A stretch of 64,000 nt of DNA. Source: Psoroptes ovis (taxonomy: Eukaryota; Arthropoda; Arachnida; Sarcoptiformes; Psoroptidae). A program made the position numbers and the translations under genes. The stretch lies in contig PQWQ01000029.1 in the NCBI GenBank assembly GCA_002943765.1, positions 186,001 to 250,000 of the forward strand, given 5' to 3'. The notes beneath the pieces were generated by a model. That model was not told where the DNA came from, ran no database searches, and was given only the letters and a program-made list of their open reading frames with translations. This document shows positions 57,474 to 64,000 of the stretch, piece after piece (position 1 is the stretch's first letter; each line of letters starts with the position of its first letter).

Positions 57474-58500
57474 GGTTTTCTTCGAGGACTATTTTTTTTT
57501 TCGGATATCTTTGACTTTCAAATTTTGAAAATGTTGCTTCGAATTGACAATGATTTCGAAGCAATTATGAAATTGTGGAAATTCGGTCTCACACCGTGAA
57601 ATGAACAATTTTTCAAAGACTTTTTGTTCGGCCCGCTTCAATGATTGAATAATTATTTTTAATTGAATTGAATTTGAAATATATTTATAGACGACGATTC
57701 ATAATAATCGATGCTAAGGCTATAGTTAGGGTTGATTGATCGGTTGGTTGATTGATTGACAGATGAATTCGAATTTGAAAAATTTGAAAAATTTTGATTG
57801 AATTGCTTCAATGATTGATTCGATTCGATTCGATTAAAACAAATTGTTGAACAAACACACACATGTATTCAAATATTCATAAATTGATTTATGTGCATGT
57901 GTATGAGGTTCATGTTTCAAAAAATAACTTAAATAAATAAATATGAATAAATGAATGAATGAATCGATTATCATCAATCGATTTTTTTGATCATATTTTT
58001 ACTTAGCCCATTTTATTTTTTCGTTAGGGTCAAACCTTATAAATAAATTGATTGATTTTGATAATTCAATTTATGGTTTTTTGCTTTATGAATCATTCAT
58101 AGATCGATCGTTAGTCGATTGATTGAAACAATTGAAAAATCAATTTGAAAAATGAAAATTTGAATAATTTCACATTTTGCACAACGACAAGATGATGATA
58201 CATACATCGACAACAACCACCATAGCAAACAATTCACTGAATGACTGGCTGACTGAATGGCTGAATACCAAATCCAGGTTAAATGAAAATGAAATTTGAA
58301 AAATTCACTTTCTCTTCAGTCATTCATTGTGGGGATATGAATCAACATTTCTCTCTTATGAATTGAATACAATCAAATGAAATGATGATTGTTCGTGGAA
58401 TTTCTCTTTCCACAAAATTACACCTGTCAAAATTTGTAAATTTCAAAAAAATGTATTCAAAAGAGAATTATTTCTGTGAATTGAATATTTGAAAATTTTC

Positions 58501-58521
58501 AAAAAAAAAAAAAAAAAAAAA
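58501..58521. repeat. Poly-A run
   Basis: An uninterrupted A run of 21, 40 bp left of the subtype B MITE at 58562. Confidence 0.8.
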
Positions 58522-58561
58522 GATCGTCTGAAAATCAAATAAAATAATCAAATGATCTATT

Positions 58562-58643
58562 CAGGTTGTCCGAAAAGTTTTTGCCAATTATATCGGTAGA
58601 GAATTATGAAAAAAAAATCGGCCAAAACTTATCGTACAACCTA
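58562..58643 (-). mobile_element. Mariner-like hairpin MITE, subtype B
   Basis: CAGGTTGTCCGAAAAGTTTT on the left, AAAACTTATCGTACAACCTA on the right, core AATTATATCGGTAGAGAATT with an A-run expansion. Confidence 0.75.
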
Positions 58644-59268
58644 ATATTTGATTGTTTGAATTGTTCAAATTAAAAAAAAAAAAAAAAACCAGGAAATTTT
58701 ACCAAATAATTAAGGAATGATGATGACCAGTCCCTAGAATTAATTTTAGGGCTTAATTGATCTATGAATACATGACAAGTAATTCAGAATTTGATATTTG
58801 AATCAAATTTTATAAAAAACAAATGAAACTGCGCAATCAATCAATCGATCGATCTTTGATCGATTTTTAATTGGTCATCATCATCACCATCTAAGTCTGA
58901 GCAAAGACAAAGACCTAAGAAAAATTGAGAAAATCGAAAATAATGAAACAAAAGCAATTCGCATGTGAAAATGATGGACCTTAATTGGATGAAATTTTTC
59001 TTTTCAGTTCAAATGAGCTTTGAACTATTTAATTGTTCTCAGAGAAAATGACCACAATTTGTCCACCATTCAATATGTGTGGTATATGTGTGTGTGTGTG
59101 TCCGAAAACAAAAATTTCACGTTCCATAATTCGCGTATGGCATTGATCTTCTTTTTTTCTTTGAAATGATTACATTCATAATAATCATAATCACAATAAT
59201 AATCATATCATCCCACATTGTGTCATCATCATCATTCAATGATGGTGGCCAGCCAGCCATTTTATGAT

Positions 59269-59393
59269 TACAGGATTTCAAGTTTTAATTCATAGTTTTA
59301 AAGTTAATTTTCGTAATTTTGAATGAAATTTCAAATGGATAAAATTACGAAATTCAATTTTAAAACTATGAATTAAAACTTTAAACCTTGTAT
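59269..59393. mobile_element. AT-rich foldback element, copy 6 (family 2)
   Basis: Left TACAGGATTTCAAGTTTTAA, right TTAAAACTTTAAACCTTGTA. Close in length to copy 1. Confidence 0.75.
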
Positions 59394-59722
59394 GATGATT
59401 ATGATCATTATTATTTGTTTCAAAAAAATTTTTATTTTTAAAAAAAAAGTTATTTTTTGATTGTGAATTAATGATCCTAAACTATGATACACTGATTATG
59501 ATTAGTGTTTGTGGCAATTTGTGGATACAATTTGGAACAAAATGAAACATTTGTTACAAAGAATTTTTGAATTTTTAAAAAAATTTTTTCACTGAACACA
59601 ATGAATGAAAAACGTGATTACATTATGTATTTGATGGTGTGTAGATTGTCATTGAATTTTTTGAATTTTTTTTTAAATTTTTGAATTTTTAAAAATTCAA
59701 AAAATTCATGAAATAATATTCA

Positions 59723-59804
59723 TGGGTTGTCCGAAAAGTTTTGGCCGATTTTTCTCGAACAAATCTCGATTGATTAAGCCGAATGTACTTTTCGGACATG
59801 CCTA
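59723..59804 (+). mobile_element. Mariner-like hairpin MITE, subtype A
   Basis: TGGGTTGTCCGAAAAGTTTT on the left, TACTTTTCGGACATGCCTA on the right, core CTCGATTGATTAAGCCGAAT. Confidence 0.8.
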
Positions 59805-59923
59805 ATAATAATTCATATAGACATATAGACATTTGTTTCATTTCAAACATAATCAAGATGGATTATGATTGAACGAATATTTTATTATTTGACATGAAAC
59901 AATTGAATTCATTCTAGGCTTTG

Positions 59924-59949
59924 TTTTTTTTTTTTTTTTTTTTTTTTTT
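59924..59949. repeat. Poly-T run
   Basis: An uninterrupted T run of 26. Confidence 0.8.
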
Positions 59950-60730
59950 GTTTCTAATTCATTTAAATGTGACTTTTTGACTAAGGTCATAACATTTCGA
60001 ATCTTGTCAAACATGGTCTATGTTTCAATTAATTTCTTCAAAAATTCAACTCTTTCGGGGTCCTTCTGGGCCGTTTTTGCCTTACGAATCCATATATTTC
60101 ATTGAATAATCAATCCATTCATTCGGTGTGATTGATTCGATGAATTAGTCTGGCTGCTGAATTCGAATTTCGGTTGATTTGGTTCTATTTTCTCTCGGAT
60201 TTTCAAATCGTGCCATATCCATATGCCATATGTGAATATATGGATATTTACCAATTTAAATATATAAATCAGTCCATTATATATGCATCAATCCATTGTG
60301 TTGGTCATTTTTTCCATTTATTTATTTATTTATGAAAAAATGTTGAACAATTTTTTTTTTTATTAATACATAAAACTATAGCCATAATAAACCGAAAAAA
60401 AACTGGTCAATGAACGATTAATGAATGAGTTTTTTTTCATTTGTTTGAAGAAATGAACGGGATGAGAAAATACGGTCATAATAAGTCAAAATTTAAGTCA
60501 AAATTTTAAAGAAAAAAAGTCACCGAAATTGTTCTGATGAAAAGGGTGCTCTAAAAAAATGAATGAATATATGCATTTCCACATATATCAATCAGTAGAT
60601 AGCCACTAAAATAAGGGCCAAGTAAATGGACAATCATCATCATCATCATCATCATTATTATTCTTTTTTGAAATATTGAATAAGCAAAAACAATAGAAAT
60701 GATAATGATTGACATCACGAAAGTAAATTC

Positions 60731-60774
60731 ATTTATTTATTTATATTTATTTATTTATAAATAAATAAATAAAT
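60731..60774. repeat. TTTA/TAAA palindromic tetranucleotide repeat
   Basis: ATTTATTTATTTATATTTATT followed by its inverse, TAAATAAATAAATAAATT. It can form a long hairpin. Confidence 0.75.
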
Positions 60775-60833
60775 TTGGATTTAATTTAGTCATATTTTGA
60801 TGATAATAATGATGATAACGGTATATGGTGTAT

Positions 60834-60915
60834 TAGGCTGTCCGAAAAGTTTTGGCCCATTTTCATGTGGCAACTCTCAATTGATTAAGCCGAATAAACT
60901 TTTCGGACAATCGAA
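60834..60915 (+). mobile_element. Mariner-like hairpin MITE, subtype A
   Basis: TAGGCTGTCCGAAAAGTTTT on the left, AAACTTTTCGGACAATCGA on the right, core TTTTCATGTGGCAACTCTCA. A 114-residue frame through it is not a gene. Confidence 0.8.
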
Positions 60916-62420
60916 TACATTTAACTTCTTAAAAGCATTGGTCAATTTGTTTTTTGACCATTTGCTTTCCCTTTTTCAAGATTTTTTTTCTTATTTGTAT
61001 GGTTTTCATATATACAAAAGCGCCTTTAAGAGTGATCTAAAACAAAGATTATGGCATTTTCTTTCTTTTGTGCTTGCTTGTGCAATTAACATTCAACCTA
61101 CAAAGTGTATATTTAAGTCGGCCATCAACTTGTTGCTGTAAATTGCTTCATTTTTTGATGATGAATCTTTTACTGTAGCTTTTGACAGTTTTTTTTCAAA
61201 ATTTCTACATTGAAATTAATGGCAGAAGATAAAACAATACAAAAACCATTTAATATGAATTAATGAAAATAATCATCATCATCATGGGTTCATTCATTTA
61301 GCATCCACCCATATGATATTTATAAATTTATTTTTTTGATGGACATGCAACTGACATGTGTATGTAGCCAATGTTCAATGTTTTACTATGGATCTTATAC
61401 GATTCAACACATTCAATAATTGAAAATCATTCTTATAATCAAAGGAATAAATGACCTTTGTTAGGTCATTTTCAAAGGTCCTCGATCCTATGGGTTTTTC
61501 AATTTTTCTTGGTAGGTTTTCGGCTAATTTTGACGCCAATTAGGTCATTCAATCATTCATTCAATTATTATTATTATCGGTGAATGATAATGATCACATT
61601 TAATTCGATTCGATTCAATTGGACATTTGTCGGCAGCCAGCCAAGCTAGCCGGATTTTTTTTAGTTGTGAAAAGCTGAAAATTTTCAGATCGGAAAATTA
61701 TTATCGTTATCATTATATTTTCCAGTGAAAATGTGAATACACAGAGCTAACAAAAATAGTTGTAAAAATTTGAAATTTCTAAGAGTTATAATCATTTCAA
61801 ACATTCATATACATTCGCAATGACCAAATGGACTTTATTATTTCATAAGAAAATTCAATTTTAAAAACCCCAGCTAATCAATCAATCAATCAATCAGTCG
61901 ATTGAACGATTAATCGATCAATCAGTGTGATCTGTTTATTTGATAAACTATAGTCTTGACTGTGTGTCTACCGTGATCCTTGAGTCTGTAATGATTTTTT
62001 TTTCAAATCGTTTCAATCTAAATTGTGGCCAATTAGTCAATCAATTTGATTCATGTGTGTGGAAGTGTTAATATTTTTTTTGTTCTGAATCTGACAATAT
62101 ATATTACACAGACACGATTTGTGAATAAGCATAAGTAATACATGCATGTTGCTATTGTATTTTTCGATTGTTTATTTGATGACCAGCCAGCCAGCTACTA
62201 ATAAATACAATCATGATCATCACCACAAGATTTGGCCGTATGTGATATTTGAACATTTTGAATCCATATATCTAGATGAATCCATCAAAAAATAATAATC
62301 ATGATTTGCATTTGAATATATGGTAGATATTTAAAAGATATGATTCGAAACGATGTAATCGAAGCATATCTTAGATCACTAATGAGCATCAGCCGATGAT
62401 GACACCAATCGAAAATATAC

Positions 62421-62501
62421 TAAGTTGTCCGAAAAGTTTATTCTGCTTAATCAATCGAGAGTTGCCACATGAAAATCGGCCAAAACTTTTCGAACAATCT
62501 A
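62421..62501 (-). mobile_element. Mariner-like hairpin MITE, subtype A
   Basis: TAAGTTGTCCGAAAAGTTTA on the left, AAACTTTTCGAACAATCTA on the right. The core CTTAATCAATCGAGAGTTGC is nearly identical to the copy at 2709. Confidence 0.8.
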
Positions 62502-63648
62502 AATACACATAACCCTATAGTAATACATAACCCTTTTAGCTTAATTTGTTTGTTTAATCGTTCAAAACGTTTCCGATTGTTCAAAAATTCAATCAAATTC
62601 ATCATTTGAATTTGTAAGCATTCAAAAATCTACGGAAACGTTCCAATTGTTCATTGAATAATTTCAAAAATTCATTCATTTTTTGATGAGCCCGAAATCA
62701 TTTGTTTGTTTGTCATTTATGATCATCATCATCATCGAAACATTAATAGACCAACATAGACCAAACCGACCAAATTGAAATATTTTTGTTTGTTTTGTTT
62801 GGTTCAAAGATATTTTTCTTAAAAGCATCCCACGTAATTTGTAATTTGTTTTTTGTGTTTTCGATGTAATCAAATTTAATGTTTTTCTGGCCTAACTGAA
62901 CGAACGAATCGAATAAATAAATGTCTTAACAAATGTCTGAATGAATGATTTCAAAGAAATCATAACCAAACACGAAACATCAAACAGGTATATTGTTTGT
63001 TTGTTGGTTTGAATAAGGGCGAAGCAAATAGCCTTTGAAAAACCTCGGATGATCGGAATTTTTTCGAAGCCCAAAAAAAGGGCGAATCATTTGAACCCGT
63101 TTGTGTAATTTGAATTAATAATCGTTATGTTTAATCGGTGTATTTTTGTGAATATTACTGAAAATAGAATCATTTATACATCAAATATATACCTCATAGT
63201 CAAGAATCAATTTCGTCATGTCTATCTCGCGTTGTATTCAATTTCAATTTCAAATTTCTAATGAACTTTGATCGATTTCTAAAACAGACAACAGAAGAAA
63301 AACCTTCAAATCTATTGTTGTTGATTGAATAGGTGGTGGACTATATTTTATGCTATTCAAATAATCAATTGAAAAACATTTTCAATGATAATTTATGGTC
63401 AAACATAAACTCTTTCAATATTTTCTTACTCATATTCATTTGCATTCAAAAATATTTGAAAATGATTTGTTCAACATTTTTTTCGCTGCTGTTGATGTGT
63501 ATATGCTAGATTTTAGCATGTAGTTTATGATCTGGATATGGCCAGTATTGAATTTTGAATTAAAATGAAATTTGTATTTCAATTGAAAAAATCAATTTAT
63601 TTGGTGATGAAATACTAACGATGAAATAACTTGAAAAAGGTTTTATTT

Positions 63649-63774
63649 ACAAGGTTTTAAGTTTTAATTCGTAGTTTTAAAATTAATTTTCGTACTTTTA
63701 AATGAAATTTCAAATTGTAAAATTACGAAATTTAATTTTAAAACTACGAATTAAAACTTTAAACAACTCTGTAA
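63649..63774. mobile_element. AT-rich foldback element, copy 7 (family 2)
   Basis: Left TACAAGGTTTTAAGTTTTAA, right GAATTAAAACTTTAAACAAC. Arms nearly perfectly complementary. Confidence 0.75.
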
Positions 63775-64000
63775 AGTATTCATATAATAATAATAAACAT
63801 ATATGAACGTCAACATCTTGACCGAAATTCGATTGAATTATTATTATTTTTGATTGTTATGTTATTATTATTATTATTATAAATGTAAAGTGATGATTTA
63901 TTACATTTAAACATGCAAAATATTAAAATTAAAATTGAAATTGATATCAATCGATCGATTTATATTCAATAATAAATAAATACATATTAAATTGTTATTA

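Larger units (their letters stand above)
57474..64000. other. 6.5 kb gene-poor tract at the right end
   Basis: No supported coding exon on either strand. 57474-57660 is the likely 5' leader and promoter of the chitin-binding gene. The rest holds four hairpin MITEs (58562, 59723, 60834, 62421), two family 2 elements (59269, 63649), poly-A and poly-T runs, a TTTA/TAAA palindrome, and CAT/TCA simple sequence. It could be intergenic or a long intron of a gene outside the window. Confidence 0.55.

Noticed and set aside
60797..61141. 114-residue frame
   Set aside because: Its first third is a translation of the subtype A MITE and the remainder is AT-rich noise.
63191..63223. Possible minus-strand micro-exon (ATG to a GTATAT donor)
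   Set aside because: A start-like MTKLILDYE followed by a donor is suggestive, but no downstream exon was found on the same strand, so it is not claimed.

Overview
This window is AT-rich nuclear DNA from an invertebrate, almost certainly an arthropod. The genes have short GT-AG introns, many only about 50 to 70 bp, and encode metazoan orthologues such as Par-3/Bazooka, Boule, insulin receptor substrate and obstructor-like chitin-binding proteins. The proteins carry long Asn, Gln, His, Ser and Asp runs. Gene compactness and content would fit an acariform (dust-mite-like) genome, but that is inference. No bacterial operons, tRNA, rRNA or CRISPR were seen.

Layout: (1) 1-6832 minus, 5' end of Par-3/Bazooka with a 5.3 kb repeat-filled first intron. 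(2) 9455-15201, TIM9 (minus), an S1 serine protease, RMND5 (GID/CTLH E3 ligase) and mitochondrial D-lactate dehydrogenase (plus). (3) 16536-19727 minus, a very long Boule/DAZ-family RNA-binding protein. (4) 22296-24260 plus, an unrecognised low-complexity protein. (5) 24850-37595, a dense housekeeping block: cytosolic AsnRS, selenoprotein S with Cys replacing Sec, a NIPA magnesium transporter, ZNF593, cyclase-associated protein, a beta-1,4-galactosyltransferase, MRE11, a MADF-BESS protein and signal peptidase subunit SPCS1. (6) 38648-42898 plus, insulin receptor substrate (PH + PTB). (7) 43338-45528 plus, a secreted protein with three MATH domains. (8) 45741-51414 minus, a fatty-acid elongase locus with two alternative 5' coding exons and apparently one shared terminal exon. 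(9) 53402-57473 minus, a three-domain chitin-binding (CBM14) protein. (10) 57474-64000, a gene-poor tract.

The non-coding part is dominated by two short palindromic element families: 22 copies of an about 80 bp TA-flanked, mariner-like hairpin MITE in two internal subtypes, and 7 copies of a 125-165 bp AT-rich foldback element. One 420 bp GT-rich insertion with near-identical flanking repeats looks like a retroelement 3' end.

The genes do not form one pathway. Their arrangement is tight in the centre, with divergent pairs sharing short promoters (TIM9/protease, AsnRS/SELENOS, NIPA/ZNF593) and convergent pairs ending within 75-155 bp of each other (MRE11/MADF, SELENOS/NIPA). Exon boundaries were assigned by eye from splice consensus, reading phase and recalled family alignments. 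No database search was run.
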